DNA of 64,000 nt from Streptomyces kaniharaensis (GTDB lineage: Bacteria > Actinomycetota > Actinomycetes > Streptomycetales > Streptomycetaceae), in the NCBI RefSeq assembly GCF_009569385.1, contig NZ_WBOF01000001.1, positions 1-64,000 on the forward strand, in the 5' to 3' direction. Each line of letters opens with the position of its first letter. The stretch's first letter is position 1. The notes under the pieces are model-generated. The model saw only the letters and a list, made by a program, of their open reading frames with translations. It was not told where the DNA came from and searched no databases. The position numbers and the translations under genes were made by a program. Below are positions 26,434 through 35,500 of the stretch, in pieces.

Positions 26434-27813
26434 GTGCCGCACACCCAGGTCGCAGCGCCGGTCCCGCCCTCCGGGGACGGGACCGGCCGGTTCCCCCTCT
26501 CCAGCCAGCAGGAGCTGTGGTGCGCCGGTGAGCAGTCCGGGTCCTTCGGGCCCCGGTTCACCGTGACCAAGGCCCTGCGCATCACCGGCCCCGTCGACGT
26601 GGCCGCGCTCCAGGGCGCCCTGGACGACGTGGTCGCGCGGCACGAGGTGTTGCGGACGGTGATCGTGCGCGACGCGCGGCCGCCGTACCAGGAGGTGCAC
26701 CCGCCGTCGCGGGTGCCGCTGCACGTCCGCGACCTGCCGCCGGCCGAGGGGCAGGACCGCGAGCTGATGGCGCAGCACCTGCTCGCCGAGACCGAGTCGG
26801 TCGTCCTCCCGGTGGAGGACCTGCCACTGCTGCGGGCCTTCCTGACCCGGTTCGACGACCGCGACGCGGTGCTGGGCCTGGCCAGCCATCACACGGCGGC
26901 CGACGGCTGGTCCCTGCAGCTGATCAACCGCGACCTGGCGACGTGCTACGCGGCCCGGACGCGCGGAGCGGAGCCGGAGCTGCCGCAGCTGCGGCAGTAC
27001 CGCGAGTACACGCAGTGGCAGTCGGAGAACGCGGCCGGGGCCTCGGCGGCCGAGAACCTGGCGTACTGGCGCAAGCGGCTGGACGGCGCGCCGTTCTTCA
27101 CCCTGCCCACCGACCGGCCGATTCCGCCGGAGCACACCGAGCCGTACGTCGCGCACACCTTCCGCTTCGACACGGCGACGATGGACGCGGTGTCGGCGCT
27201 CGGCAGGGCCGCCCGGTGCTCGCGGTTCATGGTGATGCTGGCGGCGTTCTCGGTGCTGGCGCGCCGCATCGGCGGTGTGGACGACCCGGTGGTCAACACG
27301 ATCGTCCACGGCCGGGGCCGGCCCGAGTACCAGGACACGGTGGGCCCGTTCCTCAACTTCCTGGCCCTGCGGACCGACCTCGCGGACGCCGGAACGTTCC
27401 GCGAACTGCTCCTGGCCACCCGCACCACGTGCCTGGAGGCGTACCGGCACGAGGTGCCGATCCAGTGGGTGGAGCAGGCCGTCCCCTCACTCATGGCGCC
27501 GATGGCCGACCCGCGCAACTGCGACTTCATCTTCGGGTTCTCCGAGTCGCTGGCGGCCTCCCCCGGCGCCGGGGACCCGTTCCTGATCTCCGAGAGCACG
27601 GTGCCGGTCGCCAAGCGCGAGAGCGTGACCGAGCAGATCCCGGGCGGCGCCGCCTGGAACATGGGCGTGACCGCGTCCGGCGAGGTCAGCGGCACGCTGC
27701 AGTTCAACCCCGAGGAGTTCGACGCCGGGACCGCGGCCGGGTGGGTGGAGGCGTACCGCAGCATCGTGCTCGGCGTCCTGGCCGACCCGGACCGCGACTG
27801 GCGCACCCTCTGA
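26434..27813 (+). CDS. Free-standing NRPS condensation-domain protein
   Basis: This 459-residue single C domain probably joins a carrier-bound acyl or aminoacyl group to an amine, or releases a product. The active-site HHxxxDG is intact as His152-His153-Asp157 (SHHTAADG). Later conserved segments FLNFLALRTDLADA and NCDFIFGFSES are present. It has no carrier domain, so it works in trans. The main NRPS starts with an A domain and lacks an N-terminal C domain, which this protein could provide. GTG 26434 follows GAGGAG. It is first in the operon driven by promoter copy 1. Confidence 0.9.
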   Translation: MPHTQVAAPVPPSGDGTGRFPLSSQQELWCAGEQSGSFGPRFTVTKALRITGPVDVAALQGALDDVVARHEVLRTVIVRDARPPYQEVHPPSRVPLHVRDLPPAEGQDRELMAQHLLAETESVVLPVEDLPLLRAFLTRFDDRDAVLGLASHHTAADGWSLQLINRDLATCYAARTRGAEPELPQLRQYREYTQWQSENAAGASAAENLAYWRKRLDGAPFFTLPTDRPIPPEHTEPYVAHTFRFDTATMDAVSALGRAARCSRFMVMLAAFSVLARRIGGVDDPVVNTIVHGRGRPEYQDTVGPFLNFLALRTDLADAGTFRELLLATRTTCLEAYRHEVPIQWVEQAVPSLMAPMADPRNCDFIFGFSESLAASPGAGDPFLISESTVPVAKRESVTEQIPGGAAWNMGVTASGEVSGTLQFNPEEFDAGTAAGWVEAYRSIVLGVLADPDRDWRTL

Positions 27814-27875
27814 CGCCGCTTCCCCGTAGGGCCGAAGGCGCTCCGAAACCCCCCTCACGTATCAGGAGAGGATTC

Positions 27876-28724
27876 ATGACGTCCTACACACTCGAACCGC
27901 TGGGCCCCGTCTTCGGCGCCCGGCTCACCGGCCTCGACCTGCGCGAGGAGGTCGACCGGGCGACCGCCGACCGGATCCTCGACGACCTCGTCCGCCACCG
28001 CGTGCTCGTCCTGCCCGGCCAGGACCTGAGCCATGCCGACCACGTCCGGTTCAGCCGCCTCTTCGGGCCGCTGGACGTCTACCCGGTCGCCCGGTACGTC
28101 GTGCCGGAGCACCCGGAGGTGCTGAAGATCAGCAACATCTTCGAGCACGGCGAGCCGATCGGCCTCTACGACGGCGACAACCAGGAGGAGTGGCACACCG
28201 ACTACTCCTGGCGGGAGGTGATGAGCCGGGCCTCGCTGCTGTACTCCGCGATCGCCCCGCGGGAGGGCGGCGACACGATCTTCGCGGACTCGACCACCGC
28301 CTACGACGAACTGCCCGAGGAGGTCAGGGCACGGATAGCCGGCCTGCGGGCGGTGCACTCCATGGCGCACCTCGTCGACCAGGAGCTGCTCACTAACCCG
28401 CACAAGAAGCCGCTCTCCCCGGAGGAGCGCGAGCGCACCCCGGACGTAGCGCAGCCGCTGGTGCGGCGCCACCCCGTCACCGGCCGCAGCTCGCTCCTGC
28501 TCGGCAGCATGATCATCAGCGGCGTCGTCGGACTCGACGAGAAGGAGAGCGCCGAGCTGCTCGACGACCTGCACGCGCACGCCACCGCCGAGCGCTACCT
28601 CTACCGCCACCACTGGAACGTCGGCGACCTCGTCATCTGGGACAACGACGCGACGATGCACACGCGCACCCCCTGCGACAGCCGCTACCACCACCGGCTG
28701 CTCTACCGCACCACCGTGATGTGA
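27876..28724 (+). CDS. TauD/TfdA-family Fe(II)/2-oxoglutarate dioxygenase
   Basis: This 282-residue non-heme iron oxygenase couples 2-oxoglutarate decarboxylation to substrate oxidation. The facial triad is visible as His107-x-Asp109 (EWHTDYSW) and His262 (MHTRTP), and the 2-oxoglutarate-binding Arg lies in the final segment. Such enzymes hydroxylate amino acids in NRPS pathways. ATG 27876 follows AGGAGAGG. It lies between the free C domain and the diiron oxygenase in one operon. Confidence 0.9.
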   Translation: MTSYTLEPLGPVFGARLTGLDLREEVDRATADRILDDLVRHRVLVLPGQDLSHADHVRFSRLFGPLDVYPVARYVVPEHPEVLKISNIFEHGEPIGLYDGDNQEEWHTDYSWREVMSRASLLYSAIAPREGGDTIFADSTTAYDELPEEVRARIAGLRAVHSMAHLVDQELLTNPHKKPLSPEERERTPDVAQPLVRRHPVTGRSSLLLGSMIISGVVGLDEKESAELLDDLHAHATAERYLYRHHWNVGDLVIWDNDATMHTRTPCDSRYHHRLLYRTTVM

Positions 28725-28834
28725 CGGCCCGTCGCGCCGTTCACCCCTCTTCTCCGCAATCCGTCTCCCTTCCGCCGCGACCAACCGAAAGCGAGCAGCG
28801 GAAACGAGCAGCGGAAATCACCGCCGCAACCGGA

Positions 28835-28856
28835 ACCGCATTCTCGAAGATGCGGT
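28835..28856. repeat. Inverted repeat in the leader of the diiron oxygenase gene
   Basis: ACCGCAT and ATGCGGT flank an 8-base loop in the 186-base gap before the next gene. Just upstream (about 28795-28818) GAGCAGCGGAAA occurs twice in tandem. It could be an operator or an mRNA hairpin; no promoter copy is seen here. Confidence 0.4.
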
Positions 28857-28910
28857 CCCGCAGACCTGACCTGGGACAATTCCCGGGGACTGAAAACCCA
28901 GGAGGAATAC

Positions 28911-29870
28911 ATGGCCGGGGCAATTTCGGAGAGCATCGCGCCGCTGCGCGTCGGCGCCGGCACGGAAATCGCCGCCGCATTTCCGGCGGACGGCACGGAG
29001 CCGGACACCGCCGTCCGCTTCGCCCTGATGGAGCGGCTGCACCGCCACTACACGTCCTATCTGGCCGGCGCGGAATCCTTCCTGACCGTCCCGCGGCTGG
29101 GCGGGGACCCGCTCACGGCCGCCACCGAGGACGCCTGGCTCCGTTGGGAGGACCGGCAGGTGGACCCGGCGGGGCTGCCGGAGTCCGCCGAGGGCCTGGC
29201 GGACTGGTTCGCGGCGTTGCGCTCGCGCCACGTCCAGCCGGCCTTCTGCCGCTACCTCGCCGACGAGGCGACGATCGAGGAGATCGCGCTGTTCTTCCTG
29301 GCCGAGGAGCTGGTCGACAGCCGCTTCGACGACCTGGTCGCGCTGGCGCAGATCGGCTCGACGGGCACCAGCAAGCTCACCATGGCCGAGAACTACTGGG
29401 ACGAGATGGGCGAGGGCAAGCTGGAGCAGATGCACACCCGGCTGTTCGAGCACTCGGCCCGGTACATGCGCGGCCGGCTCGAACTCGGCGGGGTCGACAT
29501 CTCCGGGCTCGGCGGCACGGAGGTGTACGAGAACGCCAACCTGGTGCTCATGTACGGGGTCCACCGCCACCTGACGCCCCGGCTGCTGGCCGCGATGGGG
29601 CTGATGGAGTACACCGCGCCGGTGCGCTTCCAGGCGATGGTCGACGGGTGCAGCCGGCTGGCCGTGCCGGACGACGTCATCCACTACCAGCGCATCCACG
29701 TCCACGTGGACGCCGACCACGGCGCCGAGTGGCTGGAGAACGTGCTGATCCCGCTGGCCCACCACTCCCCCGAGGTGCTGCGCGAGATCGGCATGGGCGC
29801 GCTGACCCGGGAGCGGGTGGCCAACGCCTACTACGAGAGGGTCTGGCGGCAGATGCGGGCCCTGCGGTGA
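28911..29870 (+). CDS. Iron-containing redox enzyme (heme-oxygenase-like diiron oxygenase)
   Basis: This 319-residue helical protein of the heme-oxygenase-like diiron oxidase/oxygenase superfamily belongs with enzymes that make N-oxides, cleave amino acids or form alkenes. Metal-binding helices can be seen at about 127 (LAEELVDSRFDDLVALAQ), 159 (AENYWDEMGEGKLEQMH) and 263 (HVHVDADHGAEW). The pattern of Glu, His and Asp residues fits the family's two-iron site. The reaction cannot be predicted. The PNPOx-like gene starts 4 bases after its stop. ATG 28911 follows AGGAGG. Confidence 0.82.
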   Translation: MAGAISESIAPLRVGAGTEIAAAFPADGTEPDTAVRFALMERLHRHYTSYLAGAESFLTVPRLGGDPLTAATEDAWLRWEDRQVDPAGLPESAEGLADWFAALRSRHVQPAFCRYLADEATIEEIALFFLAEELVDSRFDDLVALAQIGSTGTSKLTMAENYWDEMGEGKLEQMHTRLFEHSARYMRGRLELGGVDISGLGGTEVYENANLVLMYGVHRHLTPRLLAAMGLMEYTAPVRFQAMVDGCSRLAVPDDVIHYQRIHVHVDADHGAEWLENVLIPLAHHSPEVLREIGMGALTRERVANAYYERVWRQMRALR

Positions 29871-29874
29871 CGCC

Positions 29875-30471
29875 GTGAAGCCCGAGGACTTCTACCACGA
29901 CGGCAGCCGGGAGCTGCAACACCGCTTCGGCACCGAGGAGTTGGCCGCACACCTGGCGCGCGCGTACGTGCTCGACGAGCTGGAGGAGGCGCACGCCGAG
30001 TGGATCCGCGGGGCCGACGCCGTCTACGTGGCGACGCTCGACCCGCAGGGGTTCCCCGAGTGCTCGTACAAGGGCGGGCTGCCGGGCTTCGTCCGGGTGC
30101 CGGACCTGCGGACGCTGGAGATCCCGAGCTACGACGGCAACGGCATGTACCGCACGCTCGGCAACGCCGCGGCCGGGCGGCGGGTCGGACTGCTGTTCCT
30201 CTTCCCGGCCCGACGCGCCAAGCTGCGCGTGAACGGCACCTGCGAGGTGCTGGCCGACCCGGCCGCGCTCGCCCCGCACCACGGCGCGGAGGCCGTGCTG
30301 CGGGTCGGCGTGACCGCGGTGTTCGAGAACTGCCCGCGCTACCTGCACGACCCGGAGACCGGCGAGCACTCGGCGCACTGCCCCCGCCCCGGCCACCGGC
30401 CCCCCGAGCCCGACTGGAAGAAGAAGCCCGAGTACGACGGGCTGCTGCCGGTCCGAGAACCCAGGAGCTGA
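29875..30471 (+). CDS. Pyridoxamine 5'-phosphate oxidase-family flavoprotein
   Basis: This 198-residue split-barrel protein binds FMN, F420 or heme in relatives. The core fold is seen in DAVYVATLDPQGFPECSYKGG, LRTLEIPSYDGNGMYRTLGNAAAGRRVGLLFLF and ALRVNGTCEVLADP-like strands. Family members perform oxidations, reductions or N-hydroxyl reactions. It ends with a charged KKKPEYDGLLP tail. GTG 29875 comes 5 bases after the diiron gene's stop, suggesting translational coupling; the reaction may be linked to it. Confidence 0.82.
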   Translation: MKPEDFYHDGSRELQHRFGTEELAAHLARAYVLDELEEAHAEWIRGADAVYVATLDPQGFPECSYKGGLPGFVRVPDLRTLEIPSYDGNGMYRTLGNAAAGRRVGLLFLFPARRAKLRVNGTCEVLADPAALAPHHGAEAVLRVGVTAVFENCPRYLHDPETGEHSAHCPRPGHRPPEPDWKKKPEYDGLLPVREPRS

Positions 30472-30476
30472 CGCCC

Positions 30477-31142
30477 ATGAGCGGACGACCCGTCATCGAC
30501 CTGTCACATCCCATCGAGCACGGCATGACCACCTATCCCGGCCTGCCCGGGCCGCTGATCGGCGACCACATGTCCCGCGCCGACTCCCGGCCCCGGTACA
30601 CCCCGGGCACCGAGTTCCAGATCGGGCGGATCGAGATGGTCGCCAACACCGGCACCTACCTCGACACCCCGTTCCACCGCTACCCGGACGGCGCCGACCT
30701 CTCCGGCCTCGACCTCGCCCGGCTCGCCGACGTCCCCGGCGTCCTGGTCGACGCGACGGGCTGCGGCCGGGCCATCGGCCCCGAACTGTTCGGCCGCCAC
30801 CCCGTCACCGGGCGGGCGGCGCTGGTGCGCACCGGCTGGGACCGGCACTGGGGCACGGAGAAGTACGGCGACCCCGAGCACCCGTTCCTGACCGCCGAGG
30901 CGGTGGCCCGGCTGATCGCCGAGGGGGCGGCCCTGGTGGGCATCGACTCGGTCAACATCGACGACATGGCGGACCTGGACCGGCCCGCGCACACCGGGCT
31001 GCTCCGCGCGAAGATCCCGATCGTCGAGCACCTGAGCGGCCTGGAGCGCCTGCCGGCGACCGGCTTCCGCTTCCACGCGGCCCCGCCGCCGGTGGTCGGC
31101 ATGGGCAGCTTCCCCGTCCGGGCCTACGCCGTCGTGGAGTAG
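30477..31142 (+). CDS. Cyclase-family (kynurenine formamidase-like) hydrolase
   Basis: This 221-residue metal-dependent hydrolase carries the family signature DLSHPIEHGMTTYPG and the metal site NTGTYLDTPFHRYPDG (His and Asp ligands), and it ends with GIDSVNIDD-type strands. Members hydrolyse N-formyl groups or lactones or cyclise small substrates. ATG 30477 follows CCAGGAG. It ends the first operon and could remove a formyl group or close a ring on the cluster product. Confidence 0.85.
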   Translation: MSGRPVIDLSHPIEHGMTTYPGLPGPLIGDHMSRADSRPRYTPGTEFQIGRIEMVANTGTYLDTPFHRYPDGADLSGLDLARLADVPGVLVDATGCGRAIGPELFGRHPVTGRAALVRTGWDRHWGTEKYGDPEHPFLTAEAVARLIAEGAALVGIDSVNIDDMADLDRPAHTGLLRAKIPIVEHLSGLERLPATGFRFHAAPPPVVGMGSFPVRAYAVVE

Positions 31143-31165
31143 ACCGGCCGGAACGGTCGGCCGAT

Positions 31166-31191
31166 GTCCATCCGCCGCGGGCCCGTTCGTC
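31166..31191 (+). promoter_or_regulatory. Cluster promoter copy 2 (ECF-type)
   Basis: TGTCCATCC begins one base before the GTCCA block at 31166, and CGTTCGTC starts 18 bases after it at 31184. It lies 83 bases before the first DGPF protein gene, which heads the long unit with PhyH, NRPS, PKS and LanB-like genes. Confidence 0.75.
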
Positions 31192-31273
31192 GCCTTCGCA
31201 GAGAACCGGACGGCCGACGGGCGCACGACGGGCCCGGACGGCGACGGACGCCCCCGAGCGAAGGAGACCGACC

Positions 31274-31609
31274 ATGAAGTACCTGCTGCTGATCTGCGCC
31301 GACCAGGACGCCGAGGTCACGCCCGAGGACGAGGCGGGCATGGCGGTCGGGACGGCCGACTGGGTGTCCGAGATGGACGGGCGCGGCGTGCGGCTGGAGG
31401 GCAACCGGCTGCGCCCGGCCGGCGACGCCACCTCGGTGCAGGTCCGGGACGGCCGGGTCGTCGTGCTGGACGGGCCGTTCGCCGATGCCGAGGGGCGGAT
31501 CGCCGGCTTCGACGTCATCGAGTGCGCCGACCTCGACGAGGCGATCGAGGTCGCGGGCAAGCACCCGGTCGCCCGCTTCGGCACCATCGACGTCCGCCCC
31601 GTCTGGTAG
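31274..31609 (+). CDS. YCII-related (DGPF-domain) protein 1
   Basis: This 111-residue YciI-fold protein begins KYLLLICADQDAE and has the DGPF motif in VVLDGPFADAEGRIAGFDVIEC. DGPF proteins are conserved partners and targets of ECF42 sigma factors; their chemistry is unknown. It stands alone upstream of the NRPS genes with its own copy of the shared promoter motif. A second DGPF gene lies next to the sigma factor gene. Confidence 0.88.
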   Translation: MKYLLLICADQDAEVTPEDEAGMAVGTADWVSEMDGRGVRLEGNRLRPAGDATSVQVRDGRVVVLDGPFADAEGRIAGFDVIECADLDEAIEVAGKHPVARFGTIDVRPVW

Positions 31610-31685
31610 CCGGGCGCGGCGGCCCGGCCGCGCCGGACGTCCGGCCGTGGAACGACTCCGAACCGATCGAGGAAGGGCCTGAGCA

Positions 31686-32546
31686 ATGACGCACGACGCG
31701 GCCGGCACGTCCGGCGACCGACGGGGACCGCTCACCCCCGAGCTCATCGCGCAGTACCACCGGGACGGTTTCCTGCTGCTGCCGCCCGGGTCCCTGGCTG
31801 AGGACCTGTTGGACGTGGCGACCGCCGCCCTGCCGGAGGTGCTCACGGAGGACGGCCCGGCCCGGGTCCTGGAGCGGGACGGCCGGACGGTCCGCTCGGT
31901 GTACGGGCTGCACCGCTCGCACCCCGGGATCGCCGGGCTGACCAGGCGGGCGGCCCTGCTCGGCGCCGTCCGCCAGCTGCTCGACGGCAGCGACGTGTAC
32001 GTGCACCAGTCGAAGGTGAACGTCAAGGCACCGTTCGCCGGCGACCAGTGGGAGTGGCACCAGGACTACGTCTACTGGCTGACCGGCGACGGCCTGCCGC
32101 GGCCCGACCTGCTGAACGTGGCGGTGTTCCTCGACGAGGTGACCGAGTTCAACGGGCCGCTCACCTTCGTCCCCGGCACGCACACCGCGGGCCTGCTCGC
32201 GAGCGTCGACGCGCAGGGGATGCCGCTCGGCTACGAGGACGCGCCGGCCTGGGTGGCGACCCTGACCGCCGACGAGAAGTTCCGGGTGCGCCACTCGGTC
32301 ATCGAGGAACTCGCCCGCGCCCACGGCATGGTGAGCCCCAAGGGGCCGGCCGGGTCGGTGCTGCTGTTCCACCCGAACATCCTGCACTCGTCGGCCGCGA
32401 ACATCTCGCCGTTCGGCCGGGCGATGCTGATGTTCGTCTACAACAGCGTCACCAACCGCCCCGAAGTCACCGGGCGGCGGCCGGACTTCCTCGCCGACCC
32501 GGAGGCGGTCGCGCTCCAGCCGATCGGGACGCCGGCGGGCAGGTGA
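31686..32546 (+). CDS. Phytanoyl-CoA dioxygenase-family Fe(II)/2-oxoglutarate hydroxylase
   Basis: This 286-residue double-stranded beta-helix enzyme has the iron triad His125-x-Asp127 (WEWHQDYVYW) and His234 (NILHSSAANIS), with an Arg after SPFG for 2-oxoglutarate. EctD and many amino acid hydroxylases of natural product pathways belong here. It probably hydroxylates a free or carrier-bound amino acid. The NRPS starts 4 bases after its stop, so they share one transcript. Confidence 0.88.
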   Translation: MTHDAAGTSGDRRGPLTPELIAQYHRDGFLLLPPGSLAEDLLDVATAALPEVLTEDGPARVLERDGRTVRSVYGLHRSHPGIAGLTRRAALLGAVRQLLDGSDVYVHQSKVNVKAPFAGDQWEWHQDYVYWLTGDGLPRPDLLNVAVFLDEVTEFNGPLTFVPGTHTAGLLASVDAQGMPLGYEDAPAWVATLTADEKFRVRHSVIEELARAHGMVSPKGPAGSVLLFHPNILHSSAANISPFGRAMLMFVYNSVTNRPEVTGRRPDFLADPEAVALQPIGTPAGR

Positions 32547-32550
32547 CGCG

Positions 32551-35500
32551 ATGACGGACGGGACTTCGGTGCTGCGGGGGCCGCGGGTGCCCCACCGCGC
32601 GCCGTACGGCATCCCCGGCCTGGTCCGCGACCAGCGGCTGCGCACTCCCGACGCCGTGGCCTGCTCCGACCCGCACCGCTCCCTCACCTACACCGAGCTG
32701 GACCTGCTCAGCGACGCGGCGGCGGCGGCCGTGCTGCGGGCGACGGGCGGCCGTCGCGGCGCGGTGGCCGTCCGGATGCCCCGGCAGACCGATCTGCTGG
32801 TCGCCCTGCTCGGGATCCTGAAGGCCGGCTGCCACTACGTGCCGATCGCGACCGACGAGCCGGCCGAGCGGGTCGCGGCCATGGTGGACACCGTCCGGCC
32901 GCTGTGCACGGTGGTGGCGCAGCGGCAGGAAGCCCTCGCCCCGGACGGCGCACCGGCCGTGACGGTGCCCCGGACGCCGCCCGCCGACGCCTCGCCGCTG
33001 CGGGAAGTCGCCCCGGACGACCCGGTCTACGCGCTGTTCACCTCCGGCTCGACGGGCACACCGAAGGCCGTGCTCGTGGGCGCCGCCGCGCTGGCCAACC
33101 GGATCCTCTGGATGTCCGGGCGGTTCGGCCTCGACGGCCGCGACCGCGTGCTGCAGAAGACGCCCTCCACCTTCGACGTGGCGGGCTGGGAGTTCTTCCT
33201 GCCCGTCGTGACCGGGGCCCGGTGCGTGTTCGCGCCCCCCGACGCCCACTACGACCCGCAAGCGCTCGGGCGCGTCGTCGACGACGAGGGCATCACGGTC
33301 TGCCACTTCGTCCCGACCGTGCTGGACGCCCACCTGCGGCTGACCGACGCCCACCACCCCTCGCTGCGGCTGGTGTTCTGCAGCGGGGAGCCGCTGCCAC
33401 CGGCGCTCGCCGCCCGCTGCGCCGAGCGGTTCGCGGCACGGCTCCACAACCTCTACGGGCCGACCGAGGCCGGCATCGACGTCACCCACTGGCCGGTGCC
33501 GCGCGGCCTCACGGCCGACGGTGAGGTCCTCATCGGGGCCCCGATCGACAACGTCGACCTGCGCGTGCTCGGCCCCGGCGGTGAGCCCGTCCCCGACGGC
33601 GAGCCGGGCGAGTTGTGGATCGGCGGCGTCCAGGTCGCGCTCGGCTACGTCGGCCGGCCCGATCTGACCGAGGCGGCGTTCGCCGTGCGGGACGGCCGGC
33701 GCTGGTACCGGACCGGGGACCTCGTCCGGGCCGAGGGCGGCCTGCTACGTCATCTCGGCCGCACCGACGCCCAGTTGAAGATCCGCGGCGTGCGGATCGA
33801 ACCCGCCGAGGTGGAGGCCGCGCTCACCACCCACCCGGCGGTCGGTGCCGCCGCGGTCGTCGCGGTCCGCCCGCCCGGCGGCGCCGCGCCCGAGCTGGTC
33901 GCCGTGGCCGTCCGGACCCGCGGCCGCGCCGGCGCGGACCACGAGATCCTCGCCCACGTCGCCGACCGGCTGCCGCGGGCCTTCGTGCCGCACACCCTGC
34001 GCTGGGTCGAGCGGCTCCCGCTCACCTCCTCCGGCAAGGCCGACCGGCGGCGGATCGGCACCGAGACCGCCCGCTGGTGGGCCTCGGCCGTGGCCGGCCC
34101 CGACGAGCCGCTCGACGAGCTCGCCCGCGTCTGGTGGGAGGTGCTCGCCGTCCCGGCCGACCGGCGGCGCGAGGACGTCGGCTTCCTCAGCCTGGGCGGG
34201 CACTCGCTGGCCGCCCTCACCCTGCTGGCCCGCGTCGCGCAGCTGTACCGGATCGAGGTGCCGCTGCCGCTGCTGCTGTTGGAGAACCTCACCCTGGCCG
34301 GCCTGCGTACCCTGGTGGCCCGCACGCCGCGCGGCCCGCGCCGGCCCGCGTCGGCGGCGCCGGCCGACCACAGCCCGCTGACCCCGGTCCAGGAGCCGCT
34401 CTGGCTGCTCAACCGCGCCCTCGCCGACGACTCGGGCAACAACGTCGTCGGGGCACTGCGGATATCCGCCGCCGTCGACGGCGAGGCGCTGCGGGCCGCC
34501 GCACGGGACGTGGTGGAGCGCCACGACCTCTTGCGCGCCGCCGTCCAGGCCACCAGCGGCGTACCCCGGTGGTCGTACGCGCCGCACGCCGATCCGCCGA
34601 TCACCACCCGCACGCTGACCCGACCGTTCGACGAGGCGGCGGTCCGCGGCTTCGTCGCGGAGATCGCCACGCGGGCCGTCCCGCTGGACAGGCCGCCGCT
34701 GCTGAACCTCGGCCTGCTGCACGGCCCGGGCGAAGCGCTGCTCGTCCTCTCCCTGCACCACCTGGTGGCAGACCAGCACGCCCTCGAACTCGTGGCGGGG
34801 GACCTCGCCGCCGCCTACACTGCCCGGGCCGCAGGCCTCGCCCCCGAGTGGCCGCCCGCCCCGAGCTTCGCCGCCTTCGCGCACGAGCGGGCGGACACCG
34901 CCGGCTCGGCCCGCTGGCACGACGACCTCGCCTACTGGGAACGGCTGCTGCGCGACGCGCCCGCCCGCACCCCGCTGCCGTTCCGGCTGACCGGCCCGGC
35001 CGCCCCCACACTCGCCGGCCGCCGGGCGACGGCCGTGCTCGGCGCGGACCTCAGCGCCGCCGTCGACGCCCTCCTGATCCGCACCGGCCACACCCGGGCG
35101 ACGTACGTCCTCGCCTGTGTAACCGCCGTGCTCGCCGCGTGGACGGGCGAGGAGTCCGTCGCCGTGGGCGTGCCGGTGAGCCGGCGGCTGCACCCCGAGG
35201 AGCCGGAACTGGTGGGGCCGGTGCTCACCACCGTGCCGCTGTGGCTGGACGCCGGGAAGTACCGGGACCGGGACGAACTGCTCGACCACGTCCGCGAGCG
35301 GTCGCTGGAGGCGCTCGGCCACGCCACGCCCACGTTCCAGGCGATCGTGCGCCGTCTCGGCCTGCCGCCCTCGCCCCGGGACAACCCGCTGTTCCAGGTC
35401 TGGGTGAACGACCTCAGCCGGGTCGGGCCGGCCCCCGGCTTCGCCGGCACACCCGCGCGGTGGGTGGACGCCGCGCCACCGGCCGCGCTGTTCGACCTCA

